Positions 1 through 56,237 of a stretch of 64,000 nt of DNA are shown here, in pieces. A program made the translations under genes and the position numbers. Position 1 is the stretch's first letter. Each line of letters starts with the position of its first letter. The notes below the pieces were generated by a model. It ran no database searches, was not told where the DNA came from, and saw nothing but the letters and a program-made list of their open reading frames with translations. The stretch covers positions 248,001-312,000 of the forward strand of contig BAAHQB010000044.1 of assembly GCA_054601695.1 (NCBI GenBank), given 5' to 3'. Source of the stretch: Amorphochlora amoebiformis. Its lineage: Eukaryota; Cercozoa; Chlorarachniophyceae.

Positions 1-265
1 TTTGCGTGCTAGTCTGTTACGATTAAAAAGAACGAGGGTCAGGTTTAGGGTAGTATGTATTAGGGTGAGGGTTTGGGTTAGGGTTGATAGGGTTAGGGAT
101 TTGTTTGCCTTCGCTGTTTGATCTCTCTTATCTCCAATAGTTCTGTATTATATTTACGCTTTGTATAAATTTTTAGTATGTAAATTGGTGTACATGTGTA
201 CAGCATATATGTAGATAAATGCATATATACACACACACACAAATGTGTATTATATATATACATAT

Positions 266-317
<52 letters not shown>

Positions 318-366
318 CATATATGTATACAGAAGTTATATATATCGAAATTTATATATGTACACG

Positions 367-428
<62 letters not shown>

Positions 429-912
429 TATATATTACATTTATATGTATGTATACATACATAGAAAGATAGTTTTATACACATAGTTTGCATCTGATGT
501 AGGTACACGTGCATGTGAAAACGTTAAAAGTAGTTTCCGCCACCAACGTATATAAACCCTTATCTAGCCCCAACCTAATGCCAACCTAAATCTAAACATC
601 AACTTGTGCGATATCCACATATACGTAACTAAACTAGCGCATAAATTGACACATTCTACCCTTCATCTGGTCCGGTGGAACCTCGACAATCGTCTCCCCT
701 CCCCCTTTTCCTCCCCCCCCGCCAGCGGTGCTCTGTCCAACCCCCGGTACCCCACCCCTTACTCCTGCCGCCTGCTCTTGGCTCTAAACAAGTTATCATT
801 ACCGGCTGTCATTACCGTGTAATATTTCGGTTATACACTAATTATTACGGTTAATGGTACGGCTTCGGAGTTTTGGTTTCGAGAATATGGAGCAAGTTTT
901 ACGGCTAGGAAA
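1..912. other. Left flank: degenerate telomere-like patch, (TA)n and unassigned sequence
   Basis: The stretch 33-100 has a short run of degenerate TTAGGG units on the plus strand. Positions 219-432 are (TA)n-rich. Around 540-600 there are a few CCTAA-like units. At 690-760 a C-rich run ends in a CCGCCAG that could be a 3' splice site, but no exon with a matching donor and frame could be supported. I see no gene that I can defend here. Confidence 0.5.
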
Positions 913-1992
913 TTATGTGGACACATCACCTCTGATTTGGCGGGCTGTCCGGATACGATACGCATGGGGACCTGGTGGGTTTGGGGCCGATTTAATAGTG
1001 ATTAAATAAAAATTAGAGTTACCCTTAGGGCCAGAGCGTGAGAGAAGAGACGGAAGGATGAGAGAGAAGGATGAGAGAGAAGGATGAGAGAGAAGGATGA
1101 GAAAAGGTAGAGAAAGGTAGAGAGAGACAGAAGTGACGGATAGGAGAACGAGAAGGAGAGATAGCGATAGATAGGGAGAGAATTGAGAGAATGAATGGAG
1201 AGAATGAAAGATGAAATAGTTGTTTAGAGTGAGTGAGAAAGACACTGTGAGAAGGGAGAGAGAGAGGAAAGAGAGAGAGAGCGGAGCCATGACAAGGATA
1301 GAGACAGGGATGGGAGAGATAGCGCATGGAGAGAAGAGAGAGAGAGAGAGATTTACTACCACAGGCGACGTTGCAGCGGTGGAGAGACGTAGGGGGTAGC
1401 CGAACGGGATATTGGGTGCCGGATTCAAGGATTGGCCTTTGATATTAGATTTATACAGAATCATATATAACATAGTGTAGATATATCACCGATCTACGAT
1501 AGTACAGTGTGATATATCACCAGCCGGGAAATCCTGTGGCTGATTTGAAGCTAGAGGAACTTGGTATCTCCATCTGAATCATTTACACAAATACATTACG
1601 AAACATTTAAGCATACACTTCACGTTGAATTAATCTAGAGCCACATCCGTACGCACTTTTAATCACCCATTCACCCTCTTTTTATATGCACTCATCCCCT
1701 TACACATAGAGATCTCTACTTTTATACACGTTTCACGCATGATATGTAAATCGGATTCGCGGAACCCTTTTGCGTTGTTTCTTGTAATTTCACCCCTTCG
1801 GAAGAAGGAAAATGAATAGAATACTTACTACCCTTGCGGCTGCCCTCTCCCCCTTCCCATCGGCGGTCTCTGTCCGCTGGTAGAGCCGATACCCCTTCCC
1901 GCCGGGTTCCGCGATGTGCTTTCCTCTCGCTCTCTTTTCATTCTTTTCTTTGAAGGGGGAATCATGACTACGGAACGAGTTCTACGCCTCCT
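913..1992 (-). CDS. Arg-rich protein of unknown function, 3' part (three exons)
   Basis: I do not recognise this gene. Three minus-strand exons agree in phase: 1992-1832, 1436-1360 and 971-913, ending in TAA. Acceptors are polypyrimidine-CCCCAG, ATCAAAG and CCACCAG; both donors are GTAGTA. The first exon is very basic, with an RRRR cluster, a KKRMKRERE stretch that looks like a nuclear localisation signal, and a GRGRGQ glycine/arginine end as in RNA-binding proteins. The last two exons read ...PVRLPPTSLHRCNVAC... and ...PHAYRIRTARQI.... The 5' end is not resolved: exon 1992 needs an upstream exon ending in phase 0, or translation may start at the ATG inside it (just after RTRSVV). The intron 1359-972 is a long CT-rich tract on the coding strand. 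Splice logic supports the model; function is unknown. Confidence 0.45.
1025..1352. repeat. Purine-rich GA/GAGA tract inside an intron
   Basis: The tract is imperfect (GA)n with a 12-14 bp sub-repeat, AGAGAGAAGGATG, at about 1057-1100. It lies inside intron 1359-972 of the minus-strand Arg-rich gene, where it reads as a long CT tract upstream of the 3' splice site. Confidence 0.8.
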
Positions 1993-2339
1993 CTGGGGTC
2001 GAGGGAGAAAGGATACTGTTAGATGTGTGGGGGGGGAGGGTGTGAGGTGAAAGAGAGGGGGGGAAAAACGGTGATCAGTGCGCACCTAATCGGACCAAGT
2101 CAACCATGAGACTAAGAACTAAAGAACCCATATACCCCGAGCCGAAAGAGGAGTTGATTTGTGAGAAATCTGTGACTGGTGGGATGTCCTAGGCATGTCC
2201 CGTTTTCTTCGAGTTCTTATATCTCAGTTCTGTTATAAAGATATCCAATCCTAGATATCCTTCCACTCGGAAGATAGCAAATATTCAATATGTAGTTATC
2301 TTCTACTTAATATGAATTCGTGACTTCTTAGGGTGACAC

Positions 2340-20009
<17,670 letters not shown>

Positions 20010-20151
20010 ATGCAGTCCGCAGTATCTACGATCCACTAGTATCTAGGCTAAGTCGCGAACGCTTATCTATATCTTTGATGATGATGCGCATCTGGTTACT
20101 TGATATTAATCGAGTTATTTGGAGAGATGCTTATAATGATTGCGGGTGTAT

Positions 20152-20209
<58 letters not shown>

Positions 20210-20223
20210 TCCTTCATATATTC

Positions 20224-20268
<45 letters not shown>

Positions 20269-21290
20269 ATATAGAATGAAGTATTATAGTTACATTCGGA
20301 TATATAGTATATGTAACTAATTATAATACTGGATATATGTAGAAATTTATGAATTTACAAATCATACAAAAATCGGTATATGCTCTAATACCTGATACTT
20401 AATTATCATGTTACCGGGGATATAATTATATATAACATGATCATGATACCGAAATATTTCCACTAGAAGAACTAAGTTATCCGTGAGTCTAGTGAGTATG
20501 TTGCTAGTAATCATTATACTCATGATCATGACTATGTATGACACTTACATCTTCATGACATTGATTGTTTCGTTAAGGGTCTAGAACATCTATAGATATA
20601 GAAGTTTCAGACGGCTATAATCTAAATAATAACCTATAGGCTATATCTAGTAAATATATATTTATAATTATACTAGTTATATGTTCTATACCTTTGTGGT
20701 AGAAATTTCTCTTCATGTGTATTCACTCGCAATGCATACCAGAAATTCAGTTAGATCTAGGTGAAGTATATGATCACATCCGATGATCCGACTCAATCAG
20801 TAGTGACAATTCAAGTGTACTAAATCACACTCAGAAAGTTTAAAATTTTTATTAATAACTTGTAAATTGGTACGTATGTACTACATCTCTAATCTAAAAT
20901 GGGATGAACAGCCTGGAACAATTGTACAATAACCCCTTGCGAGTCCCCACACCCTATCCCTGTCAGACCCCCTCCTTCTCGTACAACCATTGCCAAAAAT
21001 ACACCCATCCCTCCCCCTCGAACTTTCCGAGCTTCATAGAACACACATCCACTTTTGACCTCGTAGCGACCATCAAACTACATGGTGTGCCCTTGGAAGG
21101 TCGGGGGAAGGGAGAGATAGCTTCGTGTTGGGCCAGTGCCGCCATGTGTAATCCAAATTCCAGGAGAACTAGTTTAAGGGCCCGACTAAAATGTAAGCGC
21201 GAAATATTATTTTTAATTTGTCTCCCAGATTTCCCTTCTTTCGGCATATCTGACCCCCTTCGTCACTCTCCGCGCACCTTCGACCACAAC
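20010..21290. other. Intergenic spacer before the NiSOD gene
   Basis: After two (TA)n runs (20148-20206 and 20229-20265) the sequence is mostly unique and AT-rich, without microsatellites or telomere-like units. From 20904 to 21290 the frame of the NiSOD gene is open; I treat this as 5' UTR or promoter. No other gene is supported. Confidence 0.6.
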
Positions 21291-22145
21291 ATGCAGATAT
21301 TCGTTTCCGGTATCGATGGCAAGAGCCTTGCTGTATCAACCTCCTCGACTTCCACCATCGGAGCCGTTATGGAGATCATTGAGGCACGTATTGGGCTTGT
21401 TAAAGAGCAACAAGTACTCACCTTCGGCGGAAAGGCGATTGACTCATCGAAAACATTGAAGGAGAGCGGAATCGAAGATGGATCCTCCCTCAACCTCTCG
21501 CTTCGCCTGCTTGGTGGCCACTGCCAAGTCCCCTGCGGCATCTTTGATGACCCCAAGACTGTAGCGGAAGTAAAGGAGGCTTGCGCGACCATCCGAAAGG
21601 CCATGGTTCAGATAAATGAGCTTTCCAAATCGATGAGTGCGCAGAATTTCAATCAAATGACCCGCTGGGTGATGACCAAGGAGGAGCATTGCAAGAATAT
21701 CATCTCTACGATCTCTGAGTACTGCCTTTGCCAGCGTGTGAAACCCTTTGGAGCTGCTAAATCGCCGTTCAAGACTGATAAAGACTTCGTTGACGCACTC
21801 AAGGCCCATCATGCTGTCATGGTTGCCGCTATGAAGGCCAAGCAGAGCGTCGATGTCAACGTCGCTGGTGCTCTCGAGCATGCTGTCGGGGTGAGTACGA
21901 TTGACAAAATCTTCCCGATCAATTAGAGAACTGAATCTGGTTTGTGTCTTTTTCCTATGTTGGTGCTCCAGGACTGGAAGAAAATGTACTTGCCGGAAGG
22001 TGAGAAAAAGGCCAATCTGTAAGCTACTTATCTACACTAAGGATGAAGGATTGGTGCGTCAGGAAAATCGGGAGTTGAGTACCGGAAGCGCAAGCGCGAG
22101 GACGAGGACGTGGACGAGGACGAGATGAAGCTTGAAGGGAGATGA
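21291..22145 (+). CDS. sodN: Ubiquitin-nickel superoxide dismutase fusion
   Basis: Exons 21291-21890, 21972-21999 and 22063-22145 join in phase to 236 aa. Residues 1-76 are a full-length ubiquitin-like domain, starting MQIFV and ending LRLLGG. Residue 77 starts HCQVPCGIF, the Ni-hook of nickel SOD (His1, Cys2, Pro5, Cys6), which disproportionates superoxide. In this family His1 must be the free N-terminus, so a deubiquitinase cutting after GG76 would expose it. Position 9 is Phe (residue 85) where the family normally has Tyr. The body is the usual helical NiSOD, ending ...ALEHAVGDWKKMYLPEG, followed by a charged tail with KRKRE and DEDVDEDE. If intron 2 (63 bp, GTGAGA...CAG) is retained, the protein ends at TAA 22019-22021 without that tail. 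The frame is open upstream to 20904, so a longer N-terminus cannot be excluded, but the MQIF start matches ubiquitin exactly. Cytosolic or nuclear location is an inference. Confidence 0.95.
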
Positions 22146-22545
22146 TATGTAGTGTTTTTATGGCTGCCGCCGTGTCGTGACCTCATTTCAGTTACACTTA
22201 TCCATCGTCCAGCCGTCTTATGTGTCTTTGATATAATATCACTAATATGTAAATAATGTATCTAGCTAAATATTCTACATATTCATATTTCAATTATACT
22301 ATATGTATATATATATATATATATAATATATATATATATATCATAGTAATTATATATATATATATATATATATGTAATATATATATATATATATATATCA
22401 TACTTGTTATAACTCTGACATAAATATCTTACAATATATGTACTGCAATATTACAAGTTTACTTCTACCGTGATTTTTAAGATATATATCATGATTTATA
22501 AACTAGATAAATCATTGCGGCTCAGTATATTCTAGATATTGATAA
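22146..22545. other. Convergent intergenic spacer, NiSOD / DHHC
   Basis: About 400 bp between the stop codons of two convergent genes, containing modest (TA)n at 22302-22400. No coding signal is seen; it presumably holds both 3' UTRs. Confidence 0.6.
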
Positions 22546-33729
<11,184 letters not shown>

Positions 33730-33878
33730 TTCGGGGGAGGGGGCGAAAGAGAGAGGGGGAGGGGAGAGAGATGACGGAATACAAATGGATGACCTAATTC
33801 CGAAATAAAGTGTCTTATGTCACTCTGTATGACACATTCTGTGTCACTCTTCATGACCTGAACACGTGTCATTTTATT
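33730..33878. promoter_or_regulatory. Shared divergent promoter between DHHC and JMJD6-like genes
   Basis: Only 149 bp separate the two oppositely oriented start codons (33729 minus, 33879 plus). The interval must hold both 5' UTRs and both promoters. It contains a GA-rich run (about 33736-33775) and the tandem half-repeats TGTCACTCTGTATGACAC and TGTCACTCTTCATGACC at 33816-33856. It has no TATA-like microsatellite, unlike the flanking introns. Promoter function is inferred from position only. Confidence 0.5.
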
Positions 33879-34315
33879 ATGTCCTCTGAACCTCGGCCCG
33901 CCCAATGTCGATGGTGGTCGGAGATCAACGCGGCGAAGAAAAGAGCCAGGCCGAAAATTGATGTGAAAGACTGGTCGAAGGATGGTTTGGCCGAGATTGT
34001 TGATTTGAAACTTCTTCTGAAGAGAGGTAGAATAGAGCCTCTATGGTTTGCGTTCCGACCTGACCCTTTCGTTCTCTCCTCTTCCGTTTGTCCTCTTTCC
34101 TCTCTTTTCTCTACTTTCTCGTGTTTCGCTGCTTCTTTCGCCCTCGAACTCCCACAAAAATTCCGTGAACATCCAATATATGTTCGCATGCTCTCACATG
34201 CGCTGGCGACACCAGTAATCATCTCCAATGTATAGGCAGGGATTTAGACGACCACAAGAGACTGGTCAAACCAGTCGTCAAGGTGATTATTACTACACAT
34301 ACACACACACACACA

Positions 34316-34393
<78 letters not shown>

Positions 34394-34458
34394 CATATAT
34401 ATAATATAAATATGTAAAATAACTTGTATGTATATTCGTAAGCATTAAAATGAATAAT

Positions 34459-34522
<64 letters not shown>

Positions 34523-34550
34523 CATATATATTTATATAATATGTAATATG

Positions 34551-34591
<41 letters not shown>

Positions 34592-34611
34592 GTATGTATG
34601 TGTGTATATAT

Positions 34612-34642
<31 letters not shown>

Positions 34643-35076
34643 ATATAATACATACACATATATATATATATATATAATATAATATATATATATATATATA
34701 TATACATATACTATTGCTATATGATAAGCAGACTTGAAGACACTTATTTTCAAAAATGGACAAATATTCGTATATACTGACAGGACTTCAAGACCCGGTA
34801 TATAGCTTCGAAGAGAGTGGCAGTGCTAAAGGAAGCACATAGTGATCTAGACACAAATAGGTCAAGTTCCTATATTCCATGCTATATTATAGATGCATAT
34901 GTATATAAATATATATATACATATGTATGTACATAATATATATACATATATACATGTATACATTATATATATATATATACATACCACATGTATATATACA
35001 CATACATATACATATACATATATATATATATATATATGCGTGTATTTAATATATATATGTATATATATATATATAC

Positions 35077-35119
<43 letters not shown>

Positions 35120-35164
35120 TATGTATGTATGTATATAATATATATATATATATATATATGTATA

Positions 35165-35229
<65 letters not shown>

Positions 35230-35303
35230 GTGTGTGTGTGTGTATGTCGTTTTATATACATATGCATATGTGTGTGTATACGTGTATTATTGCACATATA
35301 TTG

Positions 35304-35341
<38 letters not shown>

Positions 35342-35430
35342 TTGTACATATACACTTACATTTACATCAATACATACATGGTCAGGACGATACACAATAT
35401 GCGAACATAAATACATAGCATATGTATTAA

Positions 35431-35477
<47 letters not shown>

Positions 35478-35514
35478 GGTATGTATTTATATATTTAGTG
35501 TTGTATATACGTTA

Positions 35515-35550
<36 letters not shown>

Positions 35551-35607
35551 TATATATGTGTATTTTGTATGTATACATCAACACATATATGATACAGACA
35601 TTTACGT

Positions 35608-35647
<40 letters not shown>

Positions 35648-35709
35648 TATATCATATATGTGTATTTTATATGTATACATCAACACATATATGATGCATA
35701 CATTTACGT

Positions 35710-35771
<62 letters not shown>

Positions 35772-35851
35772 GTATATGTATATATAAATGTATTTATATG
35801 TAATTGTGTATTTATACACATGTATAGACACACACACACATACATAAGCAC

Positions 35852-35929
<78 letters not shown>

Positions 35930-35955
35930 TATACATATATATATATATATATAAA

Positions 35956-35996
<41 letters not shown>

Positions 35997-36077
35997 GTAT
36001 GTATATATATATATATATATATATATTAATATGTAAGTTCGTAATATCTATTGTATATATACATACACACAAATATA

Positions 36078-36116
<39 letters not shown>

Positions 36117-36213
36117 TATTATATATATGTGTGTATGTATAGATATGTATACAAATATACATACACACATGTGTGTATATGTATATACATTAATATATGT
36201 ATATGTATATACA

Positions 36214-36259
<46 letters not shown>

Positions 36260-36307
36260 CATACATAAATATTATACATGTGTATACAGACATGTATATA
36301 TACATAC

Positions 36308-36338
<31 letters not shown>

Positions 36339-36375
36339 AACATGTGTATATATATATTATATACATATATATATG

Positions 36376-36469
<94 letters not shown>

Positions 36470-36788
36470 ATACACGCACACATACCCGCACACATATAGA
36501 TATATTCCACATCCCACATACATCAAATACATTGGTATACTCATATACAATGGCTTTCATCCGTGGTAAGCCAGGTGAGGTAGCTACCAGATCGGTGATC
36601 AGTAAATGCTAGTTATCCACATAATACTACATCTAACACATTAGGTATCGCATAGCATCCATCCTGAAGCACTATGGTGATACACGTTTCTACCTTGACG
36701 ATGAACATGGAGCCTCGCTTCTCTTTAAAGACTTTCATAGATACTTAACTTCAAACCAGGTTATATATATATATATATACACACACAT

Positions 36789-36824
<36 letters not shown>

Positions 36825-36970
36825 GGAATACGTATATGTGTGTATGTATGTAAATGTTATAGAGGCATGATATAACAGATACCAAACCTCGAATCAGATA
36901 AGTATATGATGTATATTTTTGTATTTATACATCTATAAATATATAAAGAAATATATATTTATATATATAT

Positions 36971-37003
<33 letters not shown>

Positions 37004-37057
37004 TTGTGTGTGTGTGTACATATTTGTATGTGTGCATATAAATATCAAATATACCAA

Positions 37058-37093
<36 letters not shown>

Positions 37094-37132
37094 GATGTAT
37101 GTATGTATGTATACATATATACAAATATGTGT

Positions 37133-37215
<83 letters not shown>

Positions 37216-37251
37216 ACATGCATGTATGTATTTATACATTTCATTATATAT

Positions 37252-37296
<45 letters not shown>

Positions 37297-37321
37297 TATA
37301 TTATAGAAATACATACATATA

Positions 37322-37372
<51 letters not shown>

Positions 37373-37377
37373 AGCAG

Positions 37378-37430
<53 letters not shown>

Positions 37431-37435
37431 ATGTA

Positions 37436-37505
<70 letters not shown>

Positions 37506-37875
37506 ATATAAATATACAGATATATATATATATGGACAATATAGATCTACATATCATATTACTATATTATACTATATTCCACATAACTTAATTCACACTA
37601 TTATGTAATACATGCATATGTAAATATATATATATATATATATATATTACATGCATATGTATATATATATATATATATACATATGGGCAATATGTATCTA
37701 TATAGATTATATTTATATACATACATATATATATATAATATACATATATATATATATATATATATACATATATACACATATATATTATTACATAATACTA
37801 TATTCCACATAACTCAAAACTGTAAATTTTCACATGTAATACATGCATATATAAATATATGTGTATGTATGTATG

Positions 37876-37906
<31 letters not shown>

Positions 37907-38096
37907 GCATACATATGTAAATATATGTATATATATATATATATGAATATTACATATATATATATATATATCTAAATATATATATATATATATATATATA
38001 TTTAAATATATATTTTTCTTTTCTCAGGATTGCTCACCTTTAATGATATTTGAGTGCGACTTCGCAGACCGACAGGACAGCAAGGGTTTTAAAGGG

Positions 38097-38135
<39 letters not shown>

Positions 38136-38187
38136 CATATATATAATATATATACAAAAATATATATATATGTGTAAATGGATTTGT

Positions 38188-38232
<45 letters not shown>

Positions 38233-38482
38233 TATATATGTATATATAAGTATGTGTGAATGTATGTATGTGTGTTCTATGCATGTATGTACGTATGTAT
38301 GTATGTATAAACACTACAACTCTTCAGACGAGCACACAAAACACACATGCAGAAATATAGGAGAGAGTTCAGGGAGAGTTTTGAAAGTTCTAGGTGAGGG
38401 AGTAGAGGATACTGAGAACAAGAGGAGTTTTAACATAGTATGTATGTATGTATGTATTTATGCATACACACATACACACACA

Positions 38483-38570
<88 letters not shown>

Positions 38571-38585
38571 TATGTACACACACAC

Positions 38586-38617
<32 letters not shown>

Positions 38618-38629
38618 ATAAATATACAT

Positions 38630-38672
<43 letters not shown>

Positions 38673-39088
38673 CATACACATGTACATGTATACATGTGCG
38701 TATGTATTGTATGTACACATATAAATGTATGGTTACGAATGCAACTGCTTTGAGATTCTTGACGTTGATACACACCCAGAGGTCTTGCTCAGTATGACGT
38801 GCCGGAATACTTCAATGGAGACAGGTTCGCTCTTCACTCAATATCTCTCTTCGTCTCCCCTCTACGAGTGTCTGTTCTCTCGTTTTCTCTCACCTATCCG
38901 TATCTCTTTCGACTGTCTTTTAATCTCTGTGTGTAGCTCCCCCTATCTCGATCAATTTTTCTCTCTTTTTCTATGTTTTTAGGTGTAGTAAAACAGTCTT
39001 GTAACTTATCTCTATCTACTCTCCATCTCTCTTACATATTTTGTTATACACGGACATTTATACATCACATGATATACACGGAATACAA

Positions 39089-39161
<73 letters not shown>

Positions 39162-39287
39162 ATATATATATGTATCTGTAAAATAAAATGTAATTATATT
39201 GTATATATGTATATATATTGTTGTATACATTTATATGAATATGCACACATTATATATGTGTGTATATATGTGTATATGTGTATATAC

Positions 39288-39349
<62 letters not shown>

Positions 39350-39631
39350 TCTGTATCTGTGTGTTAGTATTATTATTATTATTATTATAATTACTTATTA
39401 TTATTATTATTATTATTATTTTGTTGTTATATAATTATTATTATTAGTATTATCAATGTTGTCATTATTATTATTATACATACACACATATACATATATA
39501 CACATAGATATTTATGTATGTATTATATAATAAATATGTGTATACATAATACCTATTTATCATACATATTTGTAAATATGCATAATATTACACATATACA
39601 TATAAATACATATATACGTATATATATACAC

Positions 39632-39667
<36 letters not shown>

Positions 39668-40247
39668 GTATATGCATACATACATATGTCTGTGTGTATT
39701 TAATGATAAAATTATATCCCACACACCAAACATCCAGTCTATTCGATGGCGTCCCCAATAGACCCCCTTGGCGTTGGCTCATTGTCGCCCCCAAACGCTC
39801 CGGCACTGACCTCCACGTCGATCCGCTCTCGACCAGCGCTTGGAACACTCTTATCGAGGGCTACAAGGTAGGTCTTATTATATTTGTCGTTGGAGAGAGC
39901 AAGGAGAAGAGAGAGGGAGAGGGGGAGGGAGGGTTTGAAGACAGAGAGCGAGTTAGAGAAGGGGAAGGAGAGACAGAGAATGTGAGAGGAGGGAAGGGAG
40001 AGGGAGGGCGAGATTACAAGATGGAGGGAGATGGTTGTGTTCTATGGGTGTTGGTTGTGAGGTTGGTTTATTATTTCATTTCTTTAATAAATATATATAT
40101 ATATATATATATATAATGTATATAAACCTATATATATATATATATGTATTTGTATATATATATATATATATATATAATATATGCGTACATATGTATATAT
40201 GCTTCTGTGTTATACGTGAATATATACGTATATATATATATATATGT

Positions 40248-40278
<31 letters not shown>

Positions 40279-40321
40279 TAGTTTTACTCATATATATACA
40301 TGTATATATATATATATATAT

Positions 40322-40359
<38 letters not shown>

Positions 40360-40936
40360 ATATATATATAGATATATATATATTATATTATATGTATGTC
40401 CAAACATAAATATACATCTAAATAAGATATGTACATAAATGTATACATATAAATAAAAATTTACATCCACACATATGCACCCTCCCCACACCCCATATCC
40501 CCAGCTCTGGGCAATCCTCCCCCCAAACACCACCCACTACGACCTCACCAAACAAACCAAACTCTTCGCCTCCCAATGGTTCACCACCATCGGTCTCAAG
40601 TCAGCCCAGTCCTTACCCCCCTCCCACCGTCCAAAAATCATCCTTCAGCGCCCCGGCGAGACCATCTTCGTACCCGCGGGCCGCTACCACGTGGTTGTTA
40701 ACCTCACGGCGACCGTCGCGATCACGGAGAACTTCGCGGTGAGGGCCCATTTCGGAGACGTTTGGGCTACCGCTGTGTTGAAAGAACCTGAATTTTGCAA
40801 AGAATGGTACAGGCATTTGTCTCAGGTTCAGCCAGAGCTTGCAAAGAGAGCGGGAGGATTGCCCGAGGGCATTGATTCGGGTGAGTGGGTGTATGTGTCT
40901 TATACATGTAGATATATAGTAAGCATGAATAATGTA

Positions 40937-40992
<56 letters not shown>

Positions 40993-41094
40993 GTGTGTGT
41001 GTGTATATGTGTATATGTATATTACATGTATAAGATGTATGTATATCACATAGGTACACGCATATAATATATAATAATATAGCACACATATATT

Positions 41095-41161
<67 letters not shown>

Positions 41162-41181
41162 GTGTGTGTATTAAAATAATG

Positions 41182-41215
<34 letters not shown>

Positions 41216-41416
41216 TTGTATGTATTATTCAATGACAAATGTGTACAGCATTGAACGTTCATAATATGCTGGAAATAATTCTGTGATCAAGATGAAAGAT
41301 GGATTACTAGAAACTTCACACATGGTACTCTGTGACATATACACTACATAGGAGTGGATGTAGTAGAAACTGCCGCGGAAAGCCAATCGGATGATTCTGG
41401 CTTCGACTTGCTCTAA
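33879..41416 (+). CDS. JMJD6: JMJD6-like JmjC-domain 2-oxoglutarate oxygenase
   Basis: Eleven phase-consistent exons encode 400 aa, close to human JMJD6 (403): 33879-34026, 34236-34282, 34784-34860, 36500-36565, 36645-36759, 38028-38095, 38328-38393, 38780-38824, 39738-39867, 40505-40880, 41352-41416 (TAA). The family is Fe(II)/2-oxoglutarate-dependent lysyl hydroxylases, reported mainly nuclear. The N-terminus keeps the [14 protein letters not shown] segment (compare AKRSARPELKDSLDW). The JmjC core has the iron ligands H237-x-D239 in [15 protein letters not shown] and H316 in [12 protein letters not shown], with the 2-oxoglutarate region K254 (EGYKLW) and VAITENF. Upstream pieces [12 protein letters not shown] and YDVPEYF match the JMJD6 counterparts. 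The Ser-rich C-terminal tail of animal JMJD6 is absent; the protein ends with a short acidic tail, ...[14 protein letters not shown] replaces the GWWHV of the animal protein. Exons 2-3 (about residues 50-90) are the least conserved part. Confidence 0.95.
35545..35722 (+). repeat. About 98-bp tandem duplication in a JMJD6-gene intron
   Basis: Two copies of a block containing GTATACATCAACACATATATG and ACATTTACGTACATACATG, at about 35549-35620 and 35647-35722, separated and followed by (TA)n. Confidence 0.85.
39367..39478. repeat. (TTA)n trinucleotide repeat
   Basis: Imperfect ATT/TTA triplets in an intron of the JMJD6-like gene. A similar run lies at 47886-47940 in the PPR gene. Confidence 0.9.
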
Positions 41417-41616
41417 TTACGAGTACAACTAAAAGACACCCTTGGATAACTCAAGACTAATCAGAAGTAGCCACGTATGATACAATATCTAAGTCAACGG
41501 ATGATATCATGACTGACTGATTATTGGATTATACATATAACTTGAATGTTCGTGAGTCGGTCTGGATTAGTATATTATTGGATTATACGTCGGTCTGGAT
41601 TAGTATATTATACATA

Positions 41617-41702
<86 letters not shown>

Positions 41703-42562
41703 AGTAAGCGTAGTATAGTATAGTGAAGTACATGTGTGTATCTTCTAGTCTTTGCAATTCGTATTTGTGAACCGTGAATCGCAACTGTCGCATGTACGTA
41801 TATACTCTAGATACGAGTATTTGTGAACCAAACTGAGTTGCACGTACGTATATACTCTAGATACTAGATCAGAAGTTGATCTAGAGTTCGTCGTCCATAC
41901 GCATAGGTGCATGGTGTCATTCATTGCACTGACAAAGTTTTCGTGCGTACTATAGTACAGTATTATTAGTACTGTACTATATATCTAGTATATTGGCATG
42001 CTTTATCATCTGGATCATCTTTAGCGTTCAACTAGATACACTCAGTTGCTCAGTGTAGTGGGAACTTGCCAGTGATCATAGTGTAATTTACATACGTACG
42101 TACATCAGCTGTTCTACTAGATTTCTGTGCCGGGGCCGGTATGTACAGGTACGTACTTACGCGTGTACGTATACAGTATACGTATCACAATATACGTACG
42201 TATACTAGTATCACAGCATACGACTAGTACGAATACGTACTTCGTTATACCGTGTATGATATATACGTATGTGTTGTAACCGATCATCAATGATTGTGGA
42301 TTTATACATGTAGTCTACAACGGTTATACTAGTTATAGTAGTGACCGATGTGTATGCGACGGCCATTAAATGCGAGGTCGGTATATCATCATTATACGCG
42401 TTATGTACAAGATCTAATTAGAATTATGTAACACGGAACTTCATAAGTTGAATTTATACTGGTTATATTCTAGATTTTATACCCATCGTGCCGCTCGAAT
42501 ATTAATTAACGTACTTCCGATGAGATATGTTCCTAACAAATGTGACAACGCAGCTGCACTGA
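41417..42562. other. Convergent intergenic spacer, JMJD6-like / PPR
   Basis: About 1.15 kb between two stop codons. Apart from one (TA)n run (41611-41700) the sequence is non-repetitive but rich in palindromic words: CTAG, GTAC and TACGTA, concentrated at 42090-42270. A 40-50 bp direct repeat, GTCGGTCTGGATTAGTATATTA, occurs at about 41556 and 41590. No gene is supported. Confidence 0.6.

Positions 42563-56237
<13,675 letters not shown>

Noticed and set aside
1-100. Possible chromosome end (telomere) at the left edge
   Set aside because: The TTAGGG units are few and mutated, and many similar interstitial tracts occur deep inside introns.
604-822. 72-aa plus-strand frame with a C-rich stretch
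   Set aside because: Low-complexity sequence, no supported splice partner or family motif.
20963-21881. Minus-strand frames of 94-145 aa opposite the NiSOD gene
   Set aside because: Antisense shadows; the plus strand carries complete conserved domains.
36500-36620. Frame [15 protein letters not shown] starting at 36550
   Set aside because: The other frame, entering at 36500 and ending at the GTAAGC donor 36566, fits JMJD6 and the phases of the adjacent exons.
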